From NCBI RefSeq assembly GCF_013004065.1, contig NZ_CP053084.1:2108001-2172000 (forward strand): 64,000 nt of DNA, given 5' to 3'. Positions 53,400 through 61,872 of this stretch are shown here, one piece after another. A model generated the notes under the pieces. It was not told where the DNA came from. It made no database searches and saw only the letters and a list, made by a program, of their open reading frames with translations. Source of the DNA: Limnobacter sp. SAORIC-580 (GTDB lineage: Bacteria > Pseudomonadota > Gammaproteobacteria > Burkholderiales > Burkholderiaceae_B). The translations under genes and the position numbers were made by a program. The stretch's first letter is position 1, and each line of letters starts with the position of its first letter.

Positions 53400-54386
53400 C
53401 TATGACAGCATATATTTTTTGAATAAATTTGCCCTATTAACACGCGCTTTTCTGTCATTCGTACCCGAATACATTGAATGATAGAAGAGGCCATGATCAG
53501 TTTCTTTTAGATTCTTGCTGCTAAGAACATTAGCATCAAATGTATTCAGACGTTCCACGAAATCATTGGGTACATACTCTACCAAACAAAGCTCTACGAC
53601 AAGCGTGAAAAAGCATGATTTTCTAAACCAAATTGAATCTATATTCAGCCCCAACCTCTGAATCACTGAAATTGCATTAAGAATCTGAGCCTTTATTTTA
53701 TGTGAATCCGAAAATTCATCATTAAACTCTGCCACACACTTTTCAACCTCCGTATCACGAGGATAATATCCTCCTCGCACCAATGTTGACATGACTTGCA
53801 AGAAGAAATGCACATCGGCCATTCTAGTGAATTCAGATTCATGGAAAACACCGAAAGCATCTAGCTCTACTTCATCTGCTAGTTCTTTCGCAACTTGTAT
53901 AAACTTGCCATCATAAATCGCGTTATGAATTTCAATATCATCAAGCTTAAATTTTGTGAGATTTATACGCCGAAATATCTCTCTCACTAAATTATCATCA
54001 ACTTTTCCAATATCACGAACAACGATTTGATACGATAGAAAATCCTCGCGCTGCTCTTCAGTAAGCTTATCGAAGCTAGGAACAATCTTAAGTTCCTTTT
54101 TGAAGTCGTTTTCTATATATTTTTTAATCGTAGTTAAGCGCTGCTGCCCATCTATTACTTTTTGCGTAGTTCTAAGTTTTTTAGTATCAGTTACGCCCTG
54201 GCAAACATAGATTTCAGGGAATGGAAACCCATGCAGGATAGTATCCAGAAACTCTTCTTGGTGTTCATGAGTCCAGACAAATTTTCGCTGGAAATCTGGG
54301 GTCAACTCCAACCGATTTGTATCTATTTTTTCATAGATGTCTGCTATGGTCGGATTGGTTACAGACGGCTTGATCTGTGTAGTCAT
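53400..54386 (-). CDS. Cassette gene: DUF262 protein
   Basis: 328 residues. A DUF262/ParB-like domain has PDFQRKFVW (residues 30-38) and the hallmark DGQQRLTTI (79-87). The rest is helical, without the C-terminal HNH nuclease (DUF1524) that GmrSD-type proteins carry. The upstream nucleotidyltransferase overlaps it by ATGA, so the two are one unit. DUF262 domains are typical of anti-phage proteins. This pair is A/T-richer than its neighbours. Confidence 0.85.
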   Translation of the reverse strand: MTTQIKPSVTNPTIADIYEKIDTNRLELTPDFQRKFVWTHEHQEEFLDTILHGFPFPEIYVCQGVTDTKKLRTTQKVIDGQQRLTTIKKYIENDFKKELKIVPSFDKLTEEQREDFLSYQIVVRDIGKVDDNLVREIFRRINLTKFKLDDIEIHNAIYDGKFIQVAKELADEVELDAFGVFHESEFTRMADVHFFLQVMSTLVRGGYYPRDTEVEKCVAEFNDEFSDSHKIKAQILNAISVIQRLGLNIDSIWFRKSCFFTLVVELCLVEYVPNDFVERLNTFDANVLSSKNLKETDHGLFYHSMYSGTNDRKARVNRANLFKKYMLS

Positions 54387-55000
54387 TGATTCTTCCTCAG
54401 ATCCTTGGATCTTTTAATATCTTTTATACCCGAGAGCGTATAATTTTCTAGGTGGCTGTAGCTCTTGAAAACGCCAGCATTTACACGATAATTTCCAACC
54501 TCTGACTTACCATCGGATATGCTCCTGAAGAATTCAAACCAATCGTCTTTTATCGCTTTCATCTGGAATGAAATAGGTAATTTGTCTGGTCGAATCCAAC
54601 CAAGAGCAACATATTCTAAAAATGAATGATACAACTCAATCTCTCTGACATGGACAACAGCTCGATTCTTTCGAATCATCATTTGATATTCAGCCACACT
54701 CAACATCATTTGTTCAAATAGACTAGGTGACACGAGAGCTACATCAATGTCTGAGTCGTAATCAAACTGCTTCTTTTTTAAAGGGCTAAATCCTAACTTT
54801 GCAGACCCTGTAATATATATTTCGTGAAATGGTATGCAATATTTATTGGCGATTCTCTTCCTAAACTCATAGAACTCTTCGTCCCGCGCACTGAATATAT
54901 ATGGCGTGCCGTGCAACACATGCTTCCGACAAAAATCCAGCACAGATTCATCGTCATTTTTTGATACAAGTTCAGAATTAAACTCTTCTAAATCCATCAA
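54383..55000 (-). CDS. Cassette gene: nucleotidyltransferase-fold protein paired with DUF262
   Basis: 205 residues. The Pol-beta-type nucleotidyltransferase core is present: GSAKLG at 65-70 and D82-x-D84-x-D86 (YDSDIDVAL). It could transfer nucleotides to a protein, RNA or small molecule. It is shorter than CBASS cyclases (about 300+ residues) and resembles none I can name. It overlaps the DUF262 gene by 4 bp. Two genes in one cassette are unusual and suggest a functional pair. Confidence 0.8.
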   Translation of the reverse strand: MMDLEEFNSELVSKNDDESVLDFCRKHVLHGTPYIFSARDEEFYEFRKRIANKYCIPFHEIYITGSAKLGFSPLKKKQFDYDSDIDVALVSPSLFEQMMLSVAEYQMMIRKNRAVVHVREIELYHSFLEYVALGWIRPDKLPISFQMKAIKDDWFEFFRSISDGKSEVGNYRVNAGVFKSYSHLENYTLSGIKDIKRSKDLRKNQ

Positions 55001-55031
55001 TATATCCTAGGTGTTGAATCGGCTTGCTTCT

Positions 55032-55100
55032 TGACGCAAAGGTGACCGGCGCGTTACGGTAAGGGGCCGCAACGTGTCCGAGTCGACCGACCTGTTAGCA
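55032..55100 (-). repeat. attC site 21
   Basis: A degenerate left box near 55032, and GTTAGCA (55094-55100) on the right. Its inner half is identical to site 13 over about 33 bases. Confidence 0.75.
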
Positions 55101-55101
55101 C

Positions 55102-55562
55102 TCATGGCGCGTGCGCCACGAAGAAGGTTTTCCAAACGGTGAGAACGTCCTGAACAAAATCGAGTAAGTTCAACACCGTGCCGTCATCCAAGGTGATCAC
55201 GATCTCCTCCTCCCCTTCGCCATAGCCGCCCATACCGTAGCGTCCGCCATCGAAACCACTCTCAGTATCCGCGCCTTTGGTAATGGGCGTTCGTGAAGTG
55301 AGGGTGAAGTGCTTCACCGAATTCGCTAGATCGCCACAGACCTTTAAAGTGCGGTCCGCACAGAGGGCTTGAACTACGGAGCGCTGCTTAGCGGCACCCG
55401 GGACGGCAGGATCGTCTTGATCCAGTCTATGAGCGCGTAGCCCGTCAGGACAAAATTCATGAAGCGGTCTCCCGTGAGCGACTCGTCGAGGAGCAAGGTA
55501 GCGTCGCGCTCCAGCTTGCTGAGGAGATCGCGTGCAGTATTGAACCCAAAAGTGAGTGCCAT
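55102..55562 (-). pseudogene. Leading cassette gene, frameshifted by one missing base
   Basis: Reading from ATG 55562 (MALTFGFNTARDLLSKLERDATLL ... TGYALIDWIK) the frame soon hits a stop near 55374. In the next frame the protein continues (DPAVPGAAKQRSVVQALC...HFTLTSRTPITKG...GEEEIVITLDDGTVLN...TWKTFFVAHAP). Joining them needs one extra base around 55423-55426, as if AAGAACGAT had become AAGACGAT. The whole would be about 153 residues. The function of this cassette family is unknown to me. Confidence 0.75.
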
Positions 55563-55567
55563 GATGA

Positions 55568-55939
55568 GATCTAACTAGTTTTATCGAACAACAACGGCGA
55601 TATCCATCTATCCGAACATCACCCCTGAGAAAACCGCACCTCACCATAGCTACCGCAGGCCACCACCAAAGCCTGCTCTTGTAAGGCATGTAAATTAATT
55701 AGTACATAAACTAAATTAATTGTCATACAACAGCAAGCAATCCACTCCCCTCACCCCACTGCTTAATAAATAATCAACCCCTACAACCCGCACCCAGCTT
55801 TACTCTCCGCCGAATAGCATCACCTACCTCCCCCTCATTTGAAGGGCGGTGTAACTGAACTAAAAAACTCGCGGAAATAAAAAAACCGGACCACCCCGCT
55901 ACGAATGATCCGGTTTTCAGAAAGAAAAAATTATTGTTT
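55568..55939. other. Leading end of the array: half-site and non-coding leader
   Basis: ATCTAAC (55568-55574) is the outermost core-type box. The next 365 bp contain no credible gene. There is an A/T-rich patch (55690-55735) with AAATTAATT twice as a direct repeat, a possible promoter or attI relic. No intI remnant is recognisable. Confidence 0.45.
55882..55917 (-). terminator. Terminator of the metal-dependent hydrolase gene
   Basis: AAAACCGGA and TCCGGTTTT arms with an 18-nt loop, then a T-run on the minus strand just after the gene's stop. Confidence 0.75.
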
Positions 55940-56854
55940 TTATGCAGCAACTGGCGCCTTGGTCACAGCTTTGCTCATGCGTGCACGCACTGCTTTTTTC
56001 ACTTCCGGGTTGGGGTTGCGCATGGCTTGGTTGACCTTCTCCACGAAAACGTCGATCTCTTTCATGAAGTGGCTGTTGTCATGATCCCAGGGGTGGAAGT
56101 CGGCGCGGAAGTAGTCGAAGAAGTCGCTCATCGCGTTGCGGAAAATGCCTTCCTTACCCAGCAACATTTTGGCAACGGCTTTGTAGCCTTGCAGGTGCTT
56201 GCCCTTGGTGTTGGGGTCGGCGAACACCAGGCGTGCATGGAAGTACATAATAACTGGCCAGAAAATAACGGTGGCCAACACCATGCCGAAGCGGCGAATA
56301 AAGCGGTTGTAAACGTTGTCGGGAACCACGGTGTTCCACACGTCGTAGGCCACGGCTTTGTGTTCGGTTTCTTCGTATGCGTGCCACTGCCACATTTGCT
56401 TGAAACCTTCGTCCGATTTCTCGCCGGTTACTTTTGGATCTTTCAACACGGCGTCGGCCATGATGGCGGTGTAATGTTCAAGCGCAATGGTGCCAGCCAA
56501 GGATAATTTTTTGCCCAGGCCTTTTTGCAAACCACCCAGCAGTTTCCACAGCATTTTGTCCAGCTTCAAAGCGGGCACACCACTGCGGTCCATCATCTCG
56601 TTATATTCCTCATGCTCGCGGCTGTGCAGCGCTTCCTGGCCGATGAATGCAGTGATGGCTTGTTTCAGTTCGGGGTCGGTCACCTGGTCTTTGTAGGCGC
56701 GCACGGAGTCCATGAACAAACGCTCGCCTGCGGGGAACAACACCGACAGAGCGTTGAAGAAATGGGTGACGTGCTCACCGGCTTCGTGCCAGTTGTTGAT
56801 GCGGGACTCGTCAAGATTGATTTTGACGTCACGGCGCACTGGAATGACTTTCAT
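55940..56854 (-). CDS. Metal-dependent hydrolase (PF10118-like)
   Basis: 304 residues. A helical, ferritin-like putative metal-hydrolase family: GQEALHSREHEEYNEM, TIALEHYTAIMAD and WHAYEETEHKAVAYDVW provide clustered Glu/His ligands, and a hydrophobic stretch lies near residue 190. AAAGGAG sits 8 bp before the ATG. It is on the minus strand next to the array's leading end but is ordinary chromosomal DNA with its own terminator. Confidence 0.85.
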   Translation of the reverse strand: MKVIPVRRDVKINLDESRINNWHEAGEHVTHFFNALSVLFPAGERLFMDSVRAYKDQVTDPELKQAITAFIGQEALHSREHEEYNEMMDRSGVPALKLDKMLWKLLGGLQKGLGKKLSLAGTIALEHYTAIMADAVLKDPKVTGEKSDEGFKQMWQWHAYEETEHKAVAYDVWNTVVPDNVYNRFIRRFGMVLATVIFWPVIMYFHARLVFADPNTKGKHLQGYKAVAKMLLGKEGIFRNAMSDFFDYFRADFHPWDHDNSHFMKEIDVFVEKVNQAMRNPNPEVKKAVRARMSKAVTKAPVAA

Positions 56855-57146
56855 GGTGTACTCCTTTGGTTGCAGCTATTTTTATACTTTGGTACTAACG
56901 ATTACATTGCTCAATGTATCAATCATTCTCGTCATTAACAACTGTAAACGTTAGAAAAACACTCTAAATTTCAAACGAGCGTTTGTTTTTGGAAACACCG
57001 CAAACCATTGATTCAATTGCATAAATTATTTTGCAGTGCAATATGAAACCAGGTTCTTTTACTGGAAGTGTTTGTTCCACAAGGCCTTCCGCACCTTGTG
57101 GCGTGCGGTAAAATCGAAGTATTCATCAGTTCATTGAGAGGTATTT

Positions 57147-58007
57147 ATGAACGCGCCAAAACCAATTTCTGTACAACAGCCGCGCACCGTAGAACACATT
57201 GTGGTGGGCCAAGCCACCAGCGATGGCGCTGGGGTGAAGCTGACCCGTGTGATTACGCAAAACCTGCAGCGCAGACTAGACCCATTTCTGATGCTGGACA
57301 ACTTTGGCAGCGACAACCCCAACGATTACATTGCGGGCTTTCCGAACCACCCGCACCGTGGGTTTGAAACCATCACTTACATGATTGCCGGGCGCATGTT
57401 GCACGAGGACAGCAAGGGCAACAAAGGCTTGCTGGAAAACGGCGGTGTGCAGTGGATGACGGCCGGGCGCGGTGTGTTTCACAGTGAAATTCCGCAACAG
57501 GAAGAAGGCGTGATGGAAGGTTTTCAGCTGTGGTTGAACCTGCCCGCGAAAGACAAAATGTGCACGCCCTGGTATCGCGATTTCAAAAACAACGACCTGC
57601 CCCAGTTTAAAACCGCCGATGGTGTTGCGGTTACCGTGATTGCAGGCAACAGCCATGGCGTGGAAGGTGCGGTAAGCCGCGAAGGCACGCAGCCTTTGTA
57701 CCTTGATTTGCATTTGCCTGCGGGTTCGCGTTTTGTACAAGAACTGCCTGCGCAACACAATGCGGTGGTGTTTGTTTACCGAGGCGAAGTGAAGGTGGGC
57801 GGCCAAGTGGTGGGCGACAAACGCATGGCGATTTTGAAGAACGAAGGCGATGGCGTGGTGATTGAAGCCAGCGCCGATGCCAAGGCCCTGCTAATTGCGG
57901 GCAAGCCACTGAATGAGCCAATTGCGCAATACGGCCCGTTTGTGATGAACACTGAACAGGAAATTCGGCAGGCCTTGCAAGATTTCAGGGAAGGTACGCT
58001 GGCGTAA
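57147..58007 (+). CDS. Pirin-family protein
   Basis: 286 residues. A bicupin with the metal-binding motif HPHRGFETITYM in the N-terminal domain, WMTAGRGVFHSE and a second cupin half. Pirins include quercetinase-type dioxygenases and transcription cofactors. The gene is followed by a strong terminator. The 292-bp upstream region is A/T-rich and holds only promoter-like sequence. Confidence 0.92.
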   Translation: MNAPKPISVQQPRTVEHIVVGQATSDGAGVKLTRVITQNLQRRLDPFLMLDNFGSDNPNDYIAGFPNHPHRGFETITYMIAGRMLHEDSKGNKGLLENGGVQWMTAGRGVFHSEIPQQEEGVMEGFQLWLNLPAKDKMCTPWYRDFKNNDLPQFKTADGVAVTVIAGNSHGVEGAVSREGTQPLYLDLHLPAGSRFVQELPAQHNAVVFVYRGEVKVGGQVVGDKRMAILKNEGDGVVIEASADAKALLIAGKPLNEPIAQYGPFVMNTEQEIRQALQDFREGTLA

Positions 58008-58036
58008 AAAAAGCCCGGAGAAATCCGGGCTTTTTT
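58007..58036 (+). terminator. Rho-independent terminator of the pirin gene
   Basis: AAAAAAGCCCGGA / TCCGGGCTTTTTT stem with a GAAA tetraloop. It probably also serves the convergent lipoprotein gene. Confidence 0.9.
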
Positions 58037-58065
58037 ATTTCAACTACGTTGGCAATTAAGGCGAA

Positions 58066-59568
58066 TTATCTCGCTTCAACAGCCTCGGCAGGGGCTGCTT
58101 GCTCAAAGGCACCCACACGTTCGCTCAAAGACAGGATTCGATAGATTTCATAGGTTTCCTGCTCATTGCTGGTGTCGCCTTCAGTCAAGATGCGCTTGGT
58201 GTCGTTCAAGGTTGCAGCAGCCACAGTGACAAAGTCGCCATCACCCACAGCAGGATCGGGTGCTGAGACGTCACTCACCGAATCAAGCAACACATTGGTG
58301 AAGGTCAACCGACCATTCGCCAGTGTGTAGTCGGCCACAATCACGCCGTTGGCCTCTTCTCCGTTGTCAACCGCGGGCAGATCGGTGAACACCAACATAA
58401 CGCGCGAATTGGACAGGAAGTAGTAAAACACGGATGCCACATCATCGCCGAAATCCACACTGCCATTTTCAGCAGGCGCGGCGACAGTGGTAGGTCCACC
58501 GGTTGAAAATTCGGGCGGAAGTACTTCGTACCAGGTTCCGATCAGGCTGTCCTTCACGTTGTTGAAGCGCTCGAAAGTGGCAACGATCGTGATGCCCTGT
58601 TCGACCAAAGTGAGTACCAGTTGTGTGCCGTCAAGCGCAACTTTTGAAGAGTACAAAAATGGATCACTTTCAGTCGAAGAGTTGTTGGTACCGGGTGGGC
58701 TTGTGAAATCGGGAACCAAAGCGCGCGGCAAGCTGGTGAACTGAAATTCAGCAGTTTCACTGTTGTAGTTCGTAGTACCCACGCCAACAAATGAAAACTC
58801 ATCGGCAGGATCGCTGATGTCGAATTCGGAGAACACAAACGAATTCACAACACCGTCATTTGCTGCGTTCGTATTACCAACGTCAAAGCTCAACAAAACC
58901 TGGTAGTTGGCATCGCTGGCAATCGTTTCGCCACCACCTGTAGCGCTGACCAAACGCCAGTTGCCTTGCAGTTCGTTTCTGTAGAAGCGAAGCATGGCCT
59001 CTGTTGAATCAACGACTGTGGGCTCGCTACCTTCTGGATATGCGCCCTCAATCGCTGTCTGGAATGCCATGGCAAAGTCCGCTGGCGCCATTTCCAGGTT
59101 GTTCAAGAGATCAGCAGCGTTCGCGAACTCAATATTGTCAGGAATGGTCACGGAGCCGTTCTCGGCGTTGCCATCGCTGTCTATGGTCTGGAAAAACGTG
59201 GTGAGGTTGGCCAGAATATTGGCTTGCGTTGTTGCATTGCCATCAGCCAACTCTTCAGCGATTGTTTGGGGTGTAATGCGTGCGCCACCTGGCACTGCAA
59301 TTTGCAAGCCGGCGATATTAAAGGTAACTGTGTCACCTGCCTGGAAATTGAACATGCCACCGTTCATGGTGGTGCCTGTCAATCCGCTTGGTGCTGCGCT
59401 GTAGCTGACACCATCGATTGGTGAATTGGTAAGCTGGCCAGACGTGGTAGTACCGCCACCACCGCCGCCGCCACCTGTTGCTGGCGCAGTGCCATCACCA
59501 CCGCCGCCGCAGCCCGCCAATATCGCCAAGCTTAAAATGCTGGCACCGAAAAACCGATTCAAACTCAT
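58066..59568 (-). CDS. Large Gly-linker lipoprotein of unknown function
   Basis: 500 residues. A lipoprotein signal ends in LAGC, then a poly-Gly linker (GGGGDGTAPATGG...) and an acidic mature domain with beta-rich segments (FNIAGLQIAVPGGARITPQTIAEEL; IEFANAADLLNNLEMAPADF). It resembles surface adhesin or filter lipoproteins of Burkholderiales. No enzyme motif is seen. Confidence 0.7.
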   Translation of the reverse strand: MSLNRFFGASILSLAILAGCGGGGDGTAPATGGGGGGGGTTTSGQLTNSPIDGVSYSAAPSGLTGTTMNGGMFNFQAGDTVTFNIAGLQIAVPGGARITPQTIAEELADGNATTQANILANLTTFFQTIDSDGNAENGSVTIPDNIEFANAADLLNNLEMAPADFAMAFQTAIEGAYPEGSEPTVVDSTEAMLRFYRNELQGNWRLVSATGGGETIASDANYQVLLSFDVGNTNAANDGVVNSFVFSEFDISDPADEFSFVGVGTTNYNSETAEFQFTSLPRALVPDFTSPPGTNNSSTESDPFLYSSKVALDGTQLVLTLVEQGITIVATFERFNNVKDSLIGTWYEVLPPEFSTGGPTTVAAPAENGSVDFGDDVASVFYYFLSNSRVMLVFTDLPAVDNGEEANGVIVADYTLANGRLTFTNVLLDSVSDVSAPDPAVGDGDFVTVAAATLNDTKRILTEGDTSNEQETYEIYRILSLSERVGAFEQAAPAEAVEAR

Positions 59569-59734
59569 ACAACACCCCTTTTTTAGTAGGCCAATTGTTT
59601 CAACTTATTAAACAGATAGTTAACACACCGTTAATTAGTACAAACAGGTGTTAACTACCGAAGAATATCGAAGCAATTTACTGCCTACCACCCACTCAAA
59701 TTGGGGCCTGTAAGAATGCCGACTTGCAACTCGT

Positions 59735-61426
59735 TTACTGCTCAATCACCACTGGTTTTTTCATTTTCACCCAGGCTTCTGCCTTGGGCAGATAGTTCTC
59801 CTCGATCACATTGCGCTTGATTTTCATGGTAGGGGTGAGGAAGCCGTTTTCCATGCTCCACAGGTCTTTTACCACCACAATGCAGCTCAATTTTTCATGG
59901 GCTTCAAGCTGGCCATTCACATGGTTCAGCAGCTCGGTCATTTCACTTTCAACCCGTGCCGCTTCATTGGGGTTTTGCTCCACTTGTTTGTGTTCCTCAA
60001 GGGGCAACATGACCAGCGCAAAAGGTTGTGAAAACGAGGGGCCTGTTACACACACAGCCTCGATCAATTCATGGCCGTTCAAGCGGTTTTCAATGGGCAC
60101 GGGCGCAATGTATTTGCCCTTGCTGGTTTTGAACAATTCTTTCACGCGGCCCGTAATTTTCAAGCGGCCTTGCTCGTCGATCACGCCCATGTCGCCGGTT
60201 TTCAGAAAACCGTCGGCGGTGTAAGACTCTGCAGTCAGTTCCGGATTTTTGTAATAGCCCATCATGTTGCAGGGGCTTTTCACCAGCACCTCACCCACTT
60301 CGGAAATTTTGCATTCCACGCCGGGGTAGGTGTTGCCCACGTAGCCCACACGCACCTTGCCGGGCAGGCTGCAATGGGAGTAGGCAAAGTTCTCGCTCAT
60401 GGCGTAGCCTTCGAGCAAATCAAGGCCCAGGTTGCGGTACCAAGACATTAGCGCGGGGGCCAAGGGTGCCGAGCCACTGAGCGCCATGCGAACTTCAGAC
60501 AAGCCCAGTTTTTTCAGCAAGAACTTTTTGAATAAACCGGAAAGAATCGGAATTCGGAAAATAACTTGCTGCACACCCAGCGGAATTTTTCCGCAAATAC
60601 CGTTGTAAAACTTGGTCCACAAACGGGGCACCGAGAAAAACAAGGTGGGCCGTGCGCGTTGCAAATCTTGAATGAAGCTGTCGAGCCCGAACGAGAAGTA
60701 CACATGGAAGCCATAAAACAGCGAGCCGGTTTCCAGAATGGCGCGCTCGGCGGCGTGGGCCAGCGGCAGGTAGGAGATCATGCGGTCGGTGTTGCTGAAG
60801 CTCATCACCTTCGAGGTGCCGCGCAGTGCGCTGATCATGGCGTTGAACGAAATCATCACGCCCTTGGGCTTACCAGTACTGCCAGATGTGTACAGCATGG
60901 TGGCCATTTCGTCTTTGCTGCGCTTGACCGGGTTTTGTGTGGGTGCGGTGGCGGCCACAATGTCGTCCCATTTCTTGGCATGCTTCAGTTCAGGTGCCAA
61001 GGGCAAAGTGATGGTGGGCATGCTGGTGGGAATGCCCTTCTCGACCACGCGCCACAGCTCGTCCATCTTGCCGATGAAAATCATTTTTGAGTCGCTGTTG
61101 TCCAGCACGTATTCTGCGGTTTCAGCGTTCAGTGTGGGGTACAAGGGAATGGACACGTGCCCTGCCCGCCAAATGGCCAGGTCGGCCATGATCCAGTGCG
61201 CGCTGTTCTTGCCCAAAATACCAATGTGGGTTTTTTCAGGCAGGTTCAGCGACTGCAAATAAGCCGCCATGCAGTTAACCTGGTCAGCCACCTGGGCCCA
61301 AGTGTAGTCCACGGTTTTCTCGGCCGAGAATGGCTGGGTGAAGTAAACCTTGTTGGGTTGTGTGGCTGCCCAATGGTCCATGCAATCCAGCAGGGTTTCG
61401 AATTTTTCGTACTGCGCTGCGCTCAT
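59735..61426 (-). CDS. Long-chain acyl-CoA synthetase (AMP-forming)
   Basis: 563 residues of the ANL superfamily. The P-loop is YTSGSTGKPKGVM, the adenylate motif YAMSEN, and the TGDMGVIDEQGRLKITGRVKELFKTSKGKY hinge and catalytic-Lys end are present. It activates fatty acids to acyl-CoA, feeding the neighbouring MaoC/thiolase-like genes. It has no membrane segment beyond hydrophobic patches. Confidence 0.9.
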   Translation of the reverse strand: MSAAQYEKFETLLDCMDHWAATQPNKVYFTQPFSAEKTVDYTWAQVADQVNCMAAYLQSLNLPEKTHIGILGKNSAHWIMADLAIWRAGHVSIPLYPTLNAETAEYVLDNSDSKMIFIGKMDELWRVVEKGIPTSMPTITLPLAPELKHAKKWDDIVAATAPTQNPVKRSKDEMATMLYTSGSTGKPKGVMISFNAMISALRGTSKVMSFSNTDRMISYLPLAHAAERAILETGSLFYGFHVYFSFGLDSFIQDLQRARPTLFFSVPRLWTKFYNGICGKIPLGVQQVIFRIPILSGLFKKFLLKKLGLSEVRMALSGSAPLAPALMSWYRNLGLDLLEGYAMSENFAYSHCSLPGKVRVGYVGNTYPGVECKISEVGEVLVKSPCNMMGYYKNPELTAESYTADGFLKTGDMGVIDEQGRLKITGRVKELFKTSKGKYIAPVPIENRLNGHELIEAVCVTGPSFSQPFALVMLPLEEHKQVEQNPNEAARVESEMTELLNHVNGQLEAHEKLSCIVVVKDLWSMENGFLTPTMKIKRNVIEENYLPKAEAWVKMKKPVVIEQ

Positions 61427-61599
61427 TTGTTTGTCTCCCGAATTTTTTCTGTTCTTTTAAGTTGATACAAGAATATCAGCACGCTGGCCGCTTCATGGAA
61501 ATTTCACATTCATTTTGTCAACCTGCCAAGGTCACCAAGAGTTAAACGATGACATTGCTTCAAAAAAGTCCTACAGCCTATTTTCATCAGGAGTACTCA

Positions 61600-61860
61600 A
61601 TGAAAACGCTTATTTCCATCATCGCTTTGGGCACCACTCTTGCCTTTTCCCAATTGGCCCAGGCTGGCGATGATTACCGCCGCAGTCATGGCCCCACCAT
61701 CGACATCAACATCCTGATTCCGTCAGCCTATGCCGCCATTGGATTCGACCGCTATGACGACCGCCGGGTGTGGGGCGACGACGACGATTGGGACGACCGC
61801 GATGATGATGACGACGACGATTGGGACGACCGCGACGATGATGACGATGACGATGATTGA
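61600..61860 (+). CDS. Secreted Asp-rich acidic protein
   Basis: 86 residues. A signal peptide (MKTLISIIALGTTLAFSQLAQA) precedes a short folded part (GPTIDINILIPSAYAAIGFDRYDDRR). The tail is almost only aspartate with WDDR interruptions repeated twice. The DNA of the tail is a GAT/GAC repeat, so the length may vary between strains. Cation binding is likely. The start has GGAG upstream; it is convergent with the thiolase gene. Confidence 0.75.
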   Translation: MKTLISIIALGTTLAFSQLAQAGDDYRRSHGPTIDINILIPSAYAAIGFDRYDDRRVWGDDDDWDDRDDDDDDDWDDRDDDDDDDD

Positions 61861-61872
61861 TTCACGTCCACG

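Larger units (their letters stand above)
41005..55574 (-). mobile_element. Integron cassette array without integrase (CALIN)
   Basis: About 20 genes, every one on the minus strand, mostly single-gene units of 0.3-1 kb. They are separated by sites that in plus-strand view begin RYYYAAC (mostly GCCTAAC or a close variant) just upstream of one gene's start. The sites end GTTRRRY (often GTTAGGC) at or over the stop of the next, and each contains an imperfect inverted repeat. This is attC architecture, with genes and sites in one orientation as in integron arrays. No tyrosine recombinase gene occurs in the window, and both flanks are ordinary chromosome. The outermost half-site (ATCTAAC, 55568-55574) marks the leading end. 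Confidence 0.88.

Noticed and set aside
55575..57146. An integron integrase gene next to the leading end
   Set aside because: No tyrosine-recombinase motif or suitable frame is present; the region holds a leader and a metal-dependent hydrolase.
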